NCBI RefSeq assembly: GCF_027244095.1
Contig: NC_069670.1
Coordinates: 15,829,320 to 15,893,319 of the forward strand
Reading direction: 5' to 3'
Length of the DNA stretch: 64,000 nt
Source of the DNA: Hemicordylus capensis
Lineage: Eukaryota; Chordata; Lepidosauria; Squamata; Cordylidae
The notes under the pieces are model-generated. The model did not search any database and was not told where the DNA came from. It saw only the letters and a program-made list of their open reading frames with translations. The translations under genes and the position numbers were made by a program. Shown in pieces: positions 31,667 to 42,695 of this stretch; the stretch's first letter is position 1, and each line of letters starts with the position of its first letter.

Positions 31667-31921
31667 CTGAAGGGGGACAGTTGCTCTCCCTCTGCTCAGT
31701 ACAAGAGAGCCGCCATTTTGAAAAGGAATATCATGGTGGGCTGAAGAGGGACAGTTGCTCTCCCCCTGCTCAGAACAAGAGAGCTGCCATTTTGAAAAGG
31801 GATATCATGCTAGGCTGAAAAGGGACAGTTGCTCTCCCCCTGCTCAGTACAAGAGAATTGCCATTTTGAAAAGGGGATATTACTGCTATGCTGAAGAGGG
31901 ACAGCTCCTCTGCTCCTTTAA
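31667..31921. repeat. Tandem repeat, 74-bp unit, about 3.4 copies
   Basis: Units starting TGAAGAGGGACAGTTGCTCTC near 31667, 31741, 31815 and 31891. The unit is derived from the GGCTCACAATC repeat family, single copies of which lie at 31300-31460. Confidence 0.85.
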
Positions 31922-32800
31922 CAGGTGTCTTTTTGGCCCTGTTGGTGAAGGGGAGTCCCAAGATGCCCGGATGATGGTTTCCTGTCCCAAACAGGCTTAC
32001 AATCCAAAAAAGAATGCAAAAGAAACTGAAGAAAACCATGAGCAACAACCACTTGGAGGGACCCTCTGATGGGCTGTAGACGGCCTCAACCCACACATTT
32101 ATCTCAACATTTCCACCAAACCCTTTGAGGTTTTGCTCAAAGAACTCAAAATGGTTTTGAAGGGACCAAAATGAATGTGTGTGGCGTAACTTCTCTTGAA
32201 AGAAGTAGAGGTGTTTTGCCTAAAACAAACCCTCTAAATTCAGCTCATCTTTTCCCAGCCTGTAGGCAGCGAAAATTTGGAGGAAATGTGTGAGATAATT
32301 CTCCAAGAGTTATCCTCAGTAAGGACCCTGAAATCTTCCCTTTTGAAAATTCAGCTTCTCTTTGCATGAAATTCAGCTTCTTCTTGCCTGAAATTCTCTT
32401 CTGAATTTTACCTCAGAACCAGTTCAGTTCCAACCTCAGCATTATCTCTGACCTGTCCAGTCCCAGCAAGAAGACAAAAGATATCCTAAACTGCCCTGAG
32501 CTGCTGATGCAAGAACATCAAAGATTTTCATTCCCGCCCTCTGGGGATTCCCAATCCCTATTTCTCAACATCAAATAAACTGAAGTGAGTTCAAGTCAGC
32601 AGATTTAAAAAGAAGCGAGAGATAGAAAAAATAAATGTGTGGAGAGGTGCTGGATGATTAGCATTGCATTTAGACAACAACTTAGTTCATCACCACAGCT
32701 ATGCAGATGCACAGTAATTTTGGGACATGAAAGGAAACTTGTCAACAGCCTAAGGTTAGCTAGAATGATGGAGCATCCGAACCACAAGAGAGGCTGGGGA
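31922..32800. other. G4 upstream region, no gene seen
   Basis: Repeated GAAATTCAGCTTCTT-type strings at 32350-32410 resemble TGAAATTCAGCC upstream of the G2-type promoters (2836). No coding frame of note. Confidence 0.4.
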
Positions 32801-32805
32801 AACTG

Positions 32806-32887
32806 TATAAAAGCTCCACATTCCCTCTGTCCTTACATCAGCTTCATTCTACTCTCCTGTCTTCACTGCATCTTCTCAGAGAAGCCG
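32806..32887 (+). promoter_or_regulatory. G4 promoter and non-coding exon 1
   Basis: TATAAAA at 32806-32812 inside CTGTATAAAAGC, exon 1 about 32836-32887 ending AGCCG before GTAAGT. The intron is 32888-33959 (1072 bp). There is no TAATTA in the 150 bp upstream. The CTGTATAAAAGC string is shared with the orphan promoter at 12046. Confidence 0.82.
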
Positions 32888-33175
32888 GTAAGTCCATTTT
32901 CTTGGTTGTGTTTTGATAGAGTCTCGTTGACACAGAGCTTGGTGGATCTTCCACCTTGAGTCTTCTGTTCTTCAGAATATGGAGCGGTTGACAGCTAGTC
33001 TAGGATTAGTGTGCCACTTAATGCCAGGCAATGGGGAGCAAAAGTGGGAAGGGGCTATTTTCTTTGTGCCAGGCTTTGTGGACCTCCCAATGGTATCTTG
33101 TTGTCTGCTGTTGGAAACAGGAGGCTGAACTGGAAGGATTTTAGTCTGATCCAGCAGTTCTCTTGTGTTTCTTCT

Positions 33176-33480
33176 CAGAGGAACAATGGATGCTGCCCTA
33201 TATTGAGCCAGACCATTGGTCCTTCCTGCTCAGGACTGCCCAAACTGACTGGCAGCAGCTCTCCAAGTTTTCTGGCATGGGTCTTTCCCAGACCCAGCTG
33301 CAGGTGCCGCCAGAGAACCTTCTGCATGCAAAGCAGATGCTCTGCCATGAAGTCTACACTGGATGACACCGGTTCTCCAAGGTTTCAGGCGGGGATTTTC
33401 TCAGCCTCACCCGGTGGTGCTGCCAGGGATGGAAGCGTTCTGCATGCAATGCAGCTGTTACACCACTGATCTGCAGCCCC
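33176..33480 (-). mobile_element. Two SINE fragments in G4 intron
   Basis: A minus-strand SINE at about 33176-33360 followed directly by a second partial copy ending TGATCTGCAGCCCC. Confidence 0.65.
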
Positions 33481-33488
33481 ATCCTCTT

Positions 33489-33632
33489 GCTCAGGGCTGC
33501 TCAACTTGGGTCCTCCTGCAGATGTTGGCCTACAACTCCCATAATTCCTGGCTGTAGACCACTGTGGTTGGGGATTCTGGGAGCTATAGTCCAAAAACAG
33601 TGGGAGGGCGAAAGTTGAGCAGCCGTGCCCAA
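33489..33632. mobile_element. Palindromic MITE in G4 intron
   Basis: Ends GGGCTGCTCAACTT and AAGTTGAGCAGCC are inverted. The interior has GGCCTACAACTCCCATAAT and GGAGCTATAGTCC. Confidence 0.8.
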
Positions 33633-33981
33633 GCTCTTCACTTGGTGGCTATATATGAGAGGAGTGTATAGTGGTCAGAGGCCTAAATATGAGCAAGGGT
33701 GGAATCCTTGCTTGTGAAGACAATGCCACCAGAATTTGGCCAATCTAGCTTTGAAATTTCACAGGCTTTGGAGGTGGGAATACCTTCTTAATGCATGCAA
33801 GCCAGAGGAAATGAAGTGAAATGAAATTCTGAAAACCTCACCAGGTTTCACTGGTGGCATCTTGGCTCCTGTGATGGTCCGAGCAAAGTAACAAGATCCA
33901 CGACTGAGTCAGGGAGTAGGAGTTCATTTCTGATGCCTTCTGTTCTGCCAATCTTACAGACTCACCTCCAGATTTCCAGCC

Positions 33982-34494
33982 ATGGTTTTTAACTGCGGAG
34001 CAGCCTGCACCGTCCCATCCTGTGCTTCTACCCCAGTGGCAGGTTTCGGCTCTGCATTGAATGGCTTAGGCTATGGCCTTGGTGGTATTGGCTATGGATA
34101 TGGCCTTGGTGGTCTTGGCTCTGGCTCTGGCCTTGGTGGCCTTGGCTACGGAGGTCTGGGCTCTGGCTATGGAGCCGTCCAAACTTCTGGCAACCTGGGA
34201 ACCATGGCCGGAGTCATCCCTTCCCCCTTCATCCAGCTCAACCCAGCAGAGGTCGTGTTCCAGCAACCCCCCTTCTTGGTGACCAACCCAGGACCCATCC
34301 TGTCCGCTAGCTGCGAACCCGTCTCCGTGGGAGGCATCACTCCCTGCGCCATTGGTGGTTCCGGGATTGTAGGATCTGGTCTCTATGGGGGTCTGGGTTA
34401 TGGTTATGGAGCCCTTGGAAGGAGGAGTGGATATTTTGGAAAGAGGTCTCTCCTGGGGCGCCGTGGAAGCGTCTGTGGGAATGTGTGCAAATAA
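33982..34494 (+). CDS. Glycine-rich corneous beta protein (beta-keratin), G4, 170 aa
   Basis: Full-length CBP starting MVFNCGAACTVPSCASTP. The Gly-rich region (about residues 28-64) is built of GLGGLGYG/GSGSG units. The core at about 80-118 has PAEVVFQQPP, NPGPIL and SCEPVSVGG. The tail carries GLYGGLGYGYGALGRR and ends LGRRGSVCGNVCK. The ATG lies in CCATGG, 22 bases into the coding exon, whose acceptor (CTTACAG, 33953-33959) aligns with that of G3/G7. The TAA overlaps an AATAAA string, but ATTAAA at 34977 is a better polyadenylation signal. It pairs divergently with G3. Its promoter lacks the TTGCTAATTA box of the other six genes, so control may differ. Only one copy is in the window; its duplicate would lie to the right. 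Confidence 0.95.
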   Translation: MVFNCGAACTVPSCASTPVAGFGSALNGLGYGLGGIGYGYGLGGLGSGSGLGGLGYGGLGSGYGAVQTSGNLGTMAGVIPSPFIQLNPAEVVFQQPPFLVTNPGPILSASCEPVSVGGITPCAIGGSGIVGSGLYGGLGYGYGALGRRSGYFGKRSLLGRRGSVCGNVCK

Positions 34495-34976
34495 ACCTAT
34501 TAAAGCCAATAGGAATTTCCACATGACCATAGAAACGACCAGGAATGGGCAGCCATGACCTAGAACTGTAACTGACGTCACCCACCTAGATTCAGCCATG
34601 ATAAGAGTCTGCTCTCCCATCCAGCGTCAACAGTAGTTTCCCATTCTCAGCATGTCTGAAACTCAGGACCCAAGTTTTCTTGACTCTATTTTCCTGTCGC
34701 CCTCCGAGTCCCTCCAACATTTTCATCTCTCTGTGCTAATTTCGCTCTCTCATCTCCACTAAGATGTAGGCTTCTCTCTCGGGGAAAGAGCCTCTGCGTT
34801 TGATGTCTGTACATGAATCTGGAAAGATTTGCCAGCCTCGGACTTGAAGGAGAGCCCTTGGTTTCTTTCCTCTTTGCTTGTTCTAGAAGATTCTAAGTGA
34901 GGAAGCTGTTCAATTTCTGCACGACTCCTGCTCTTTTTTGCTATTACTGTCAAGTGTACTGCTGTTTCTCTTGCCT

Positions 34977-34982
34977 ATTAAA
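34977..34982 (+). terminator. G4 polyadenylation signal (ATTAAA)
   Basis: ATTAAA about 480 bases after the stop, followed by a T/GT-rich stretch. The AATAAA overlapping the stop codon (34490-34495) is too close to be the main signal. Confidence 0.55.
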
Positions 34983-35099
34983 GCATTTTCTGCATCTCAA
35001 CTCCAGTGTCTATGAATTTGGTTTCTTCACGTTCCTGTATGTTGTACACCAGTAAAATGGTTAGGGCCAAGTCCAGAGGCCAGGTCCAGAGGCCTGGTG

Positions 35100-35330
35100 G
35101 GGTGGAAGATCCTAGGAACACAGAAAGTTGCTTGATGCTGAGTCAGGACCCTGGTCCACCTCGCTCAGTATTATCTGCTCTGACTGGCAGCAGCTTGTCA
35201 AGGTTTCAGGCAGGAGTCTTTCCTGGCCCTACCTGGAGATGCCTCCTGGGACTGAGCCTGAACTCCTGAATGCAAAGCAGATGCTCCAACCCTGAGCTAC
35301 AGCCCCATCCTCTAAGCATCAGGAATGAGT
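35100..35330 (-). mobile_element. SINE downstream of G4
   Basis: AACACAGAAAGTTGCTTGATG to CCTGAGCTACAGCCCC, minus strand, tRNA-type head. Confidence 0.72.
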
Positions 35331-35439
35331 GATTGCTGTTGATGTATCTCCCATAGCTAAACAACACAGGAGTCCTCACCACTTCTTGGCATTTTGGCTA
35401 AGATCACATGTGAACTGAGGGATGTGGCTTAGCTTATTA

Positions 35440-35745
35440 GGAACATAGGAAGCTGCCATATACTGAGTCGGACTATTGGTCAATCTAGCTCTGTATTTAC
35501 TCCACAGACTGGCAGCGGCCTCTCCAAGGTTGCGGGCAGGAATCTCTCTCAGCCCTATCTTGGAGATGCTGCCAGGGAGGGAACTTGGAACCTAGATACT
35601 CTTCCCAGAGCGACTCCATCCCCTAAGGGGGGAATCTCTTACAGTGCTCACACTTCTAGTCTCCCTTTCATATGCAACCAGGGTGGACCCTACTGAGCTA
35701 AGGGGCCCAGTCATGCTTGCTACCACCGGACCAGCTCTCCGCTCC
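35440..35745 (-). mobile_element. 5S-headed SINE downstream of G4
   Basis: AACATAGGAAGCTGCCATATAC to TGCTTGCTACCACCGGACCAG, near full length. Confidence 0.82.
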
Positions 35746-35779
35746 TCCCAGCTTGGGTGCCAGCTCCTTTTCGGCTACA

Positions 35780-36190
35780 ACATCAATCATCCCCTTTGTG
35801 ACTGAGGATGATGAGATTTGTAGTCCAGAAACATTGGGGAGCCCCAATTTGAGAACCTTTGGCATAGAGAAAGACTCAAGGGGTTACCATCTCAGTATCA
35901 CTATCAGTTTTTATTACAGCCATTGGCCAACCAAGAGATAAAAATCAGAATAACAAATATAACTGATATGCACAAATAGTGACAAATAATTACACACAAT
36001 ACAACAGTATAGAAGCAGGGTTACTATCTCCCCATCTCTTGCATACAGAGCTTTAGACTATGGCCTTCCTCCCTCAAACCCCCGAGCTTTCCTCCCTGCT
36101 CTACTTAAGCAAGCAGTTCATTACAATCAGATAGATTAGCTACAGAACAATCTTACAATATCCTAGAAAACACAACTTCCCGCACCATAA
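35780..36190. other. MITE fragment and unassigned DNA
   Basis: The left 80 bp is half of the TAGTCCAGAA MITE. The remainder shows no gene or known repeat. Confidence 0.35.
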
Positions 36191-36196
36191 GGTTTC

Positions 36197-36242
36197 TTGG
36201 ATGGATGGATGGATGGATGGATGGATGGATGGATGGATGGAT
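36197..36242 (+). repeat. (ATGG)n microsatellite
   Basis: About 11 ATGG units adjoining the Bov-B end. Confidence 0.9.
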
Positions 36243-36570
36243 TGCTGTCAAGTTGGTGTCGACACTTAGCGACCACATCGAGAGATTCTCTCTAGGATAA
36301 TCTGTCTTCCACTTGGCCTTGAAGGTCTCTCAGTGGTTCATTCACTGTCGTCCTCATTGACGAGTCCATCCACCTTGCTGCTGGTCGTCCTCTTCTTCTC
36401 TTTCCTCCAACGTTCCCCATCATGAGGGACTTCTCGATGGGGCTGGGTCTTTGCATAATGTGACCCAAGTATGATCGTTTGAGCCTGGTCATTTGTGCCT
36501 CGAGTGAAAATTCTGGATGGATTTGTTCTCTGATCCATTTGTTTCCTTTCCTGGCTGCCCATGGTTTCCC
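36240..36570 (-). mobile_element. Bov-B (RTE) LINE 3' fragment, minus strand
   Basis: Minus strand reads MTRLKRSYLGHIMQRPSPIE and KRRRGRPAARWMDSS, then a tail with GTCGACACTTAGCGACC-like sequence. An independent copy from 10556. Confidence 0.88.
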
Positions 36571-36607
36571 TATCTGTAGCCTTATCTACTGGCTAGCTAC
36601 TGTTAAC

Positions 36608-36740
36608 TAGGGATGTGCACGAATCAATTTTTTTCATTTCAATTTGGAATCACCCCTGATTTGTTTGGGGTCTGAATCTGACCACCCAAATCACCCCGGA
36701 TTCCGTTTGTACCCAAATTTTCCTAATCTGCATCTAAATC
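36608..36740. mobile_element. hAT-like MITE end fragment
   Basis: Begins TAGGGATGTGCACGAATC with AATCACCCC-type interior, as in reptile hAT MITEs. The 240 bp that follow show no feature. Confidence 0.5.
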
Positions 36741-36981
36741 TTAATTGATTGGCTAGCTACTGTTAATTGCTGATGGGTTTTAACCCATTGCCTGCATTGT
36801 GAGGGAAAGCAGGCTTACTATTGGATAACTAGACCTTGGCATGAAATTAATCTTCTTGACCGGGAAGATTCAATGACAAGGGAGTCATCGATCTATAAGA
36901 ACACTGATTATAAAATTGGCGGTATAACAAAACGTGTCCCTACTAGACTAGTATTGTTCCTTATTTAGGCAAAATTGGAAG

Positions 36982-37288
36982 GCGAGGAAAGCTGGTCTTG
37001 TGGTAGCAAGCCTGAATTGTTCTTGTTGCTAAGCAGGGTCTGCCCTGGTTTGCATTTGAATGGGAGACTACACATAAGACATTCCCCTTAGGAGATGAGG
37101 CCGCTCTGGGAAGAACACCTCCATGCTTGCAGGCAGACACTCTCAAGGTCCCTCTGTGCCATCTCTAGATAGGCCTGCAAGATACTTTTGCCTGTGACCT
37201 TGGAGAAGATGCTGCCCATCTACGTAGACAATACTGAGCTAGATGGACCCATGGTCTGACTTGGTCTAAGGCAACTCCTTATGGTCCT
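36982..37288 (+). mobile_element. 5S-headed SINE, plus strand
   Basis: Full structure visible: GGTCTTGTGGTAGCAAGC, GCTAAGCAGGGTCTGCCCTGG, GAATGGGAGACTAC, body and tail. Confidence 0.85.
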
Positions 37289-37290
37289 AG

Positions 37291-37484
37291 AACACAGGCA
37301 CATAGGAAGCTGCCTCATACTGAGTCAGACCCTTGGTCATCAAGCTCAGTATTGTCAGCACTGGCTGGCAGCAGCTATTGCAGGCAGGAGTCTCTCCTAA
37401 CCCTACCTAGAGATGCTGCCAGGGACTGAACCTGGAATTCCCAGCATGCAAAGCAGACACTCTTCCACTGAGCTATAGCCCCAA
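37291..37484 (-). mobile_element. tRNA-headed SINE, minus strand
   Basis: Abuts the previous SINE; ends CCACTGAGCTATAGCCCC on the plus strand. Confidence 0.75.
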
Positions 37485-37673
37485 ACCCCATGAAAGCTTG
37501 CTTGACTACTTGGAGGGCCCAACAGGAGATAATACCAAGAGTTGCACTGGGTTATGCCCTTATAAAAGCTATTAAATTGATACCCCTGAAGGGTCATGAG
37601 CTGTTAATTGGCATGGCTGTGGTGGGAGGTGGGGAGTGGGGAGTGGTGGCAGAGACCCACACATGATGCAACA

Positions 37674-38014
37674 GGACTATATCACCCCTGAGTATTGGCC
37701 ACTGTGGAAAACCGTTGGTCCATCTAACTCAGTATTGTCTACACTGATTTGCAGCAGCACTCCAAGATTACAGACAAGAAACTTTCCCTGCCCTACTTGG
37801 AGATGCCAGAGCTTGAACCTGGGACTTTCTGCATGCCAACATTCGGATGTTCTTGGAACCTTCTGCTCTTCCCAGAGCGGCTCCATCCCAAAGGGAATTT
37901 CTTAAAAGTGCTCAGATATGGTCTCCCATTCAAATGCAAGCAGAGGAGATCCTGCTCAGCTAATGGGACAAGTCATGCTTGCTACCACAAGATCAGCTCT
38001 CCTCCCATTAGGGG
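37674..38014 (-). mobile_element. Block C copy 3: SINE with 5S-like head
   Basis: Same element. Sequence to its left (block E) differs from that left of copies 1 and 2, marking the duplication boundary. Confidence 0.7.
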
Positions 38015-38149
38015 GATGGAGAGGTGGGGTTATGGCTCCCCAACTGTGGCGGCTATTTCAGTGGTGGTGGGGCACAGAAAGTTTAGTAAAGGGGAAGCGA
38101 AAACAGAAACTTAATAACAGTTTCCCCTTCCAGATGCCTTGTCAGTTCT

Positions 38150-38350
38150 TTGAACTTGGGGAGCAGTGCCAACTGCCCACAGAACCTCACCTTGTTCTTT
38201 TGCAATGCCAGTCCAGTCCAAAATAAAACAGAAATTATTTATGATCTGATTATGGATGAGGGATACGATCTGGTGTCTGTTACAGAAACCTGGTTGAGGG
38301 AGGCTAGTGGCTCAATTTGGTCCCAGCTTCTCCCTCCAGGATACTATTAA
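38150..38350 (+). mobile_element. CR1/L2-type LINE endonuclease fragment, copy 3
   Basis: Same fragment, intact SVTETWL. Confidence 0.75.
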
Positions 38351-38375
38351 AAAGTCTGGGAGCCAGTGTAGCAGA

Positions 38376-38575
38376 TAGGGTTAATGTTAGTGTTAGTGTT
38401 AGTGTTAGTGTTAGTGTTAGTGTTAGTGTCAGTGTCAGTGTCAGTGTCAGTGTCAGTGTCAGGGTTAGGGTCAGGGTCAGGGTCAGGGTCAGGGTTAGGG
38501 TTAGGGTTAGGGTTAGGGTTCATTTCAGGTTACGGTCAGGGTCAGGGACAGGGTTAGGGTTAGGGTTAGGGTTAG
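38376..38575 (+). repeat. TTAGGG-like hexamer array, copy 3 (200 bp)
   Basis: Long GTTAGT/GTCAGT run, then TCAGGG and TTAGGG units, with the same spacer as copy 1. Confidence 0.85.
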
Positions 38576-38799
38576 AGACTGGCATTATTTGGCCATTTTC
38601 AAAGGGAGCCCCACATACAATGCACTGCAATAATCAAAATGGAAGGTTACCAGAGCATGGGTATCTCGCTAAACTATCTTTTGAGAGGAGAGCTTAACAT
38701 GTGGTAGCAAACATAAATTGTCCACTTTGCTAATCAACATTTGCTTTGTTTTGCACTTGGATGAGTGACTATATTTGAGCAGGGTACGATATTTCCCTT

Positions 38800-38995
38800 A
38801 GGGGATGGCACCTTAGCTCAGTGGAAGAACATCTGCATGCCTCTATGCAGAAGTTTGCAGGTTCAATCCCTGGCAACATCTCTAGGTAGGTCTGGGATAG
38901 TCTCCTGCCTAAAACTATTATGGGTAATACTGTGTTAAATGGACCAGTGGTGGGACTCAGTATAAGACAGCTTCCTCTGTTCCTGTCTTCATCCA
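38800..38995 (+). mobile_element. tRNA-headed SINE, copy 3
   Basis: Block C duplicate of the SINE at 6195. Confidence 0.75.
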
Positions 38996-39147
38996 TGTAA
39001 TGTCTCAGGCAGTGCATCAGCCAAAGCAGATAGAAGTGCTCCAAGAAGCTACTGAGGCTTTATGATCTGGACCGATGAGCACCTCCAGCTTGCAAACCTG
39101 GCCCTTTAGGGGGGATGCCACCCCACCTGGAATAGGATGGACATCAT

Positions 39148-39486
39148 TCACCCCGACAGATTAACCCCCCAAAACAATATCTCCATCTTCTCTCTGAGTC
39201 TCAGTTTGTCCACAAAGAACTCATTAAAAGCATCACAGCAGAACAAAGTCTCCGAGGGTTGGTTCGAATGGGAAGGAGCCTGAATCAGACTCCTCACAAC
39301 CCAGGACAGCTCTGTTGGACACGAACCCCCGGAAGCAATGCGGGCAGACCAGAACTGGGGTTTTGCCGCACACACCGCCTCCGCATAAACCTTCAAAATG
39401 GCTCTATGCTGCGTCCTGTCACATTCAAGACGCATTCTCCTCCACTTGCACACCAGTCGCCTAACTTGCTGCTTCAGACCCCGCAT
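39148..39486 (-). mobile_element. CR1/L2-type LINE ORF2 fragment, copy 3
   Basis: Same fragment, open frame kept. Confidence 0.7.
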
Positions 39487-39716
39487 TCTTCATATATGTT
39501 CAGCTCCTCCTACATTTCACTCAATTTCTATTAGGAAATGTGCTGTTATCCATCAAGCCTCATCTTCTGCCCCACTTAACCCCCAATGCACATTGTCGCA
39601 ATGAGTCCCCATTTTCCCCACCTGGAAGTGGGATAGTGAATAGAGGTGGAGAAGTCCTCTCCTCAGCTTGTGTGCCCTTCCAGCTGCCAGTTTCCCCTTC
39701 CAGCTGCCTTGTCAGT

Positions 39717-39837
39717 TCCTTCTGCTCTTCCCAGAGTGGCTCCATCCCCAGAAGGGGGATATCTTACAGTACTTACACATCAAGCCTCCCATTCATATGG
39801 GCGGACCCTGCTTAGCTCAGGGGACAAGTCTTACCAG
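39717..39837 (-). mobile_element. 5S-headed SINE fragment, unit 2
   Basis: Duplicate of 7112-7232. Confidence 0.65.
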
Positions 39838-40360
39838 AATGCAGGATGAGAGAGCAAACAGCAAGCTGTCTCTCAGCTAGTGGGCCCCCTCTGCCTCAGG
39901 GGGTCAGGGACAGACACGTCTCCCCCCCCCACCAGTAATAGCCACGCCCTTGTCTTTCACACACTTACAGTAAAGCGAATTCAAATTTGATTTTAATAAC
40001 ACCTTAAATACTCAGCATGCCCCTGGGGCGGGGAGCATGAGAAGATAAAAATGGTTCACCTACCTCTCTCAGCCTGCACTTGGAGGTGTGTGTTTTCCTA
40101 ACCTGGTAATTGCCATTTCTATGCAATAGAAATAAGTGTGCTGGGTTGTGTTCTCTTAGTGAAGAGAGTGCTTCAGGTCTGAGGAGTGAGGAGGCCACTG
40201 TGCCCACCCAGTCTTTCTTCAATGACTTTTATTCGTTTGCTGAAGTCCCAAATTGACAGCGTTCTGTGTGACAATAAATCTTGCACACTTTTTAATGAGT
40301 CAGTCACCTGTCTTTTTTCCTGTCTATCTGTCCTGTCCTCAGGGAGGAGAGGTGGTCTTA

Positions 40361-40590
40361 TGGTAAAGGTAAAGTTGTGTCATCAAGTCGGTGTCCTGGT
40401 GACCACAGAGCCCTGCGGGGTTTTTTGGTAGAATACAGGCGGGGTTTACTAGTGTGGGGTGATGCCTTTCAGCATCTTACTATATCGCTGCTGCTCGATA
40501 TAGGTGTTTCCCATAGTCTGGGAAACATACCAATGGGGATTCGAACTGGCAACCTCTGGGTTGCTAGTCAAGCCATTTCCCTGCTGTGGC
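40361..40590 (-). mobile_element. tRNA-derived SINE with Bov-B-like tail, unit 2
   Basis: Duplicate of 7748-7977. Confidence 0.65.
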
Positions 40591-40800
40591 TTTACTTCTC
40601 TCAAAATACCAGAAATTGAGATCACCCACTGAAACTGATGGGTAGCAATACTACCAAGAAATTGTAACATCTCCTTAATGAGTCAGTGATGTATTTGTGA
40701 AAGAATGTTAAATCTGCTTGGTTTATGTATGTCTATAATTGTATATTATTTTATGAAGTAGTCTTTTCCCCCCCTACTGGTCTTTGATTGTAATAAAGGC

Positions 40801-40811
40801 TGGTTGGTTGG

Positions 40812-40848
<37 letters not shown>
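40801..40848 (+). repeat. (TTGA)n microsatellite, unit 2
   Basis: Duplicate with a slightly different unit count. Confidence 0.8.
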
Positions 40849-41968
40849 AGCAATTTCAGGATAGGGGGCAAGGGCACACTTTTCCACCCAATGAATAATT
40901 AATTGAGGATCTTCATTACTGCAAGCTCAGGTATGGTCATTAGCTTAGAGGGCTTTAAATGTGGATTAAAGAAGTTCAGAGAGGATAAGATGATCAGCAG
41001 GGAAGAGATGGTCCGACCAAGGAATAACCAAATAAAAGATTGTACTGCTGTAAATAAATCAGGGAGAAGAAAGCAGCGAAAAACCAAGAGGACATTTCTG
41101 CAATGCATACTTATTTGTTTAATAGGAAAGCATTAAACACCAAAGTTCAGAGCTGTAGTTTTTACAGGGCCAAGCAGAATAAAACATAAGATAAGAATCG
41201 AATACATCAACGGATACACGTGCAGCAATAGCCAGTTTGTCTATTTGGAATCTCCAAAAGGGGAGGAATGGAAATGTTGGGAAATCGGATTCTAGGATGA
41301 AACCACCTTTCTTGAGAAATCTCCATCCTCTCATGGATCTCTTGCTGTAAAGATCCCATAAGGAACTTCTGAGAGGAAGACATCCCTCTCAAATCTACTT
41401 TGGACTTTGCATGATGAAAAATATCACTGGGAAACTGGAATGAGCAAAATCATCCTGAGGAATACAACTGCTCTTGGGAAACTCTGTCCGCTTCCTACAA
41501 AATTCCTTAGAAATTTCACTTGAAGAAAAACCCTGAAATTGGCTTTGAGCTTCACTTCAGCAAAAGTGTTGTCCCTGGGATGCATACAAATCCTTCTCCT
41601 CTGGACTAATCTCAGTGAAAATCTTTTGGCATCCCTCAAAATTCCTTAGCTGCATTGGCACCCTTCCCTTGAAAATGTCTTCCCATTTTGCTTCCGGCAA
41701 AATTCCCATAGTACCTCCTAGAAAATACTGGTGGATATGCACATTGAAAGAACCATCTAGAAAACCATTAGCCCTTCATGATTCAAAGAAGTATCCGATT
41801 AGAAGAAATCGCTCTCTGAAATGAACTTCAAAGAGAAATCCAGGGTTCTTCCCGGAGAATTTTATTAGATTGTTCTCCACATCCCTCAGAAATATACATA
41901 TATTAAAAACATATAGAAAGAGGGAGAGAAGAAGTGAGAGGAACATATATATCTTTCTTATCCTGCTA
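40849..41968. other. Unassigned stretch, unit 2 copy
   Basis: Duplicate of 8236-9358 with few changes. No gene seen. Confidence 0.4.
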
Positions 41969-41969
41969 T

Positions 41970-42065
41970 AGCAGGGCTGAACAACTTTGGCAGATCTTGG
42001 ACTACAACTCCCATCATGCCACTGTGGCTGGGGATGATGGGAATTGTAGTCCAAAAAACCCAGCT
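41970..42065. mobile_element. Palindromic MITE, unit 2
   Basis: Duplicate of 9360-9455. Confidence 0.7.
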
Positions 42066-42107
42066 AGATGGCTGATGCTGTGCAGCCATATCCTATAGGA
42101 ACATATA

Positions 42108-42695
42108 CAGGTGAAACTCGGAAAATTAGAATATTGTGCAAAAGTCCATTAATTTCAGTAATGCAAATGAAAAGGTGAAACTGATATATGAGACAGACGC
42201 ATTACATGCAAAGCGAGATAAGTCAAGACTTAATTTGTTATAATTGTGATGATCATGGCGTACAGCTCATGAAAACCCCAAATCCACAATCCCAGAAAAT
42301 TAGAATATTACATGGAACCAAGAAGACAAGGATTGTAGAATAGAACAATATCGGACCTCTGAAAAGTATAAGCATGCATATGTATTCAGTACTTGGTTTG
42401 GGCCCCTTTTGCAGCAATTACTGCCTCAATGCGGCGTGGCATGGATGCTATCAGCCTGTGGCACTGATGAGGTGTTATGGAAGACCAGGATGCTTCATTA
42501 GCGGCCTTCAGCTCTTCTGCATTCTTTGGTCTCATGTCTCTCATCCTTCTCTTGGCAATGCCCCATAGATTCTCTATGGGGTCAGGTCAGGCGAGTTTGC
42601 TGGCCAGTCAAGCACAGTACACTGTATACTTTTCAGAAGTCCGATATTGTTCTATTCTTCAATCCTTGTCTTCTTGGTTCCATGTAATATCCAGC
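42108..42695 (-). mobile_element. Tc1/mariner transposon remnant with transposase piece
   Basis: Minus strand at about 42430-42610 encodes TVLDWPANS then SPDLNPIENLWGI and AKRRMRDMRPKN, the DDE-region signature of Tc1-like transposases. Inverted repeats (ATATTACATGGAACCAAGAA at about 42306 and its inverse at about 42673) flank it. A degenerate fragment, not active. Confidence 0.8.

Larger units (their letters stand above)
5128..37671. repeat. Segmental duplication, unit 1 (C-D-A-B-C-E)
   Basis: The first full copy of the tandem unit runs from the AGGACTATATCAC boundary at about 5131 to the same boundary at about 37674. It holds G1-G4. Coordinate offsets to unit 2 step from 32545 to 33764 as small indels accumulate, showing collinearity over at least 26 kb. 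Confidence 0.88.

Noticed and set aside
34066-34620. 184-residue minus-strand open frame opposite G4, and similar 187-residue frame at 61112-61675 opposite G7
   Set aside because: Antisense shadows of the Gly-rich, GC-rich keratin CDS; no start context or family match.
37020-37070. 5S rRNA-like sequence
   Set aside because: Only the internal promoter region resembles 5S; it is part of a SINE, not an rRNA gene.
37550-37620. TATA-like TTATAAAAG with nearby AATTAA, reading either strand
   Set aside because: No donor site or exon-1 similarity follows; likely chance in A/T-rich DNA.
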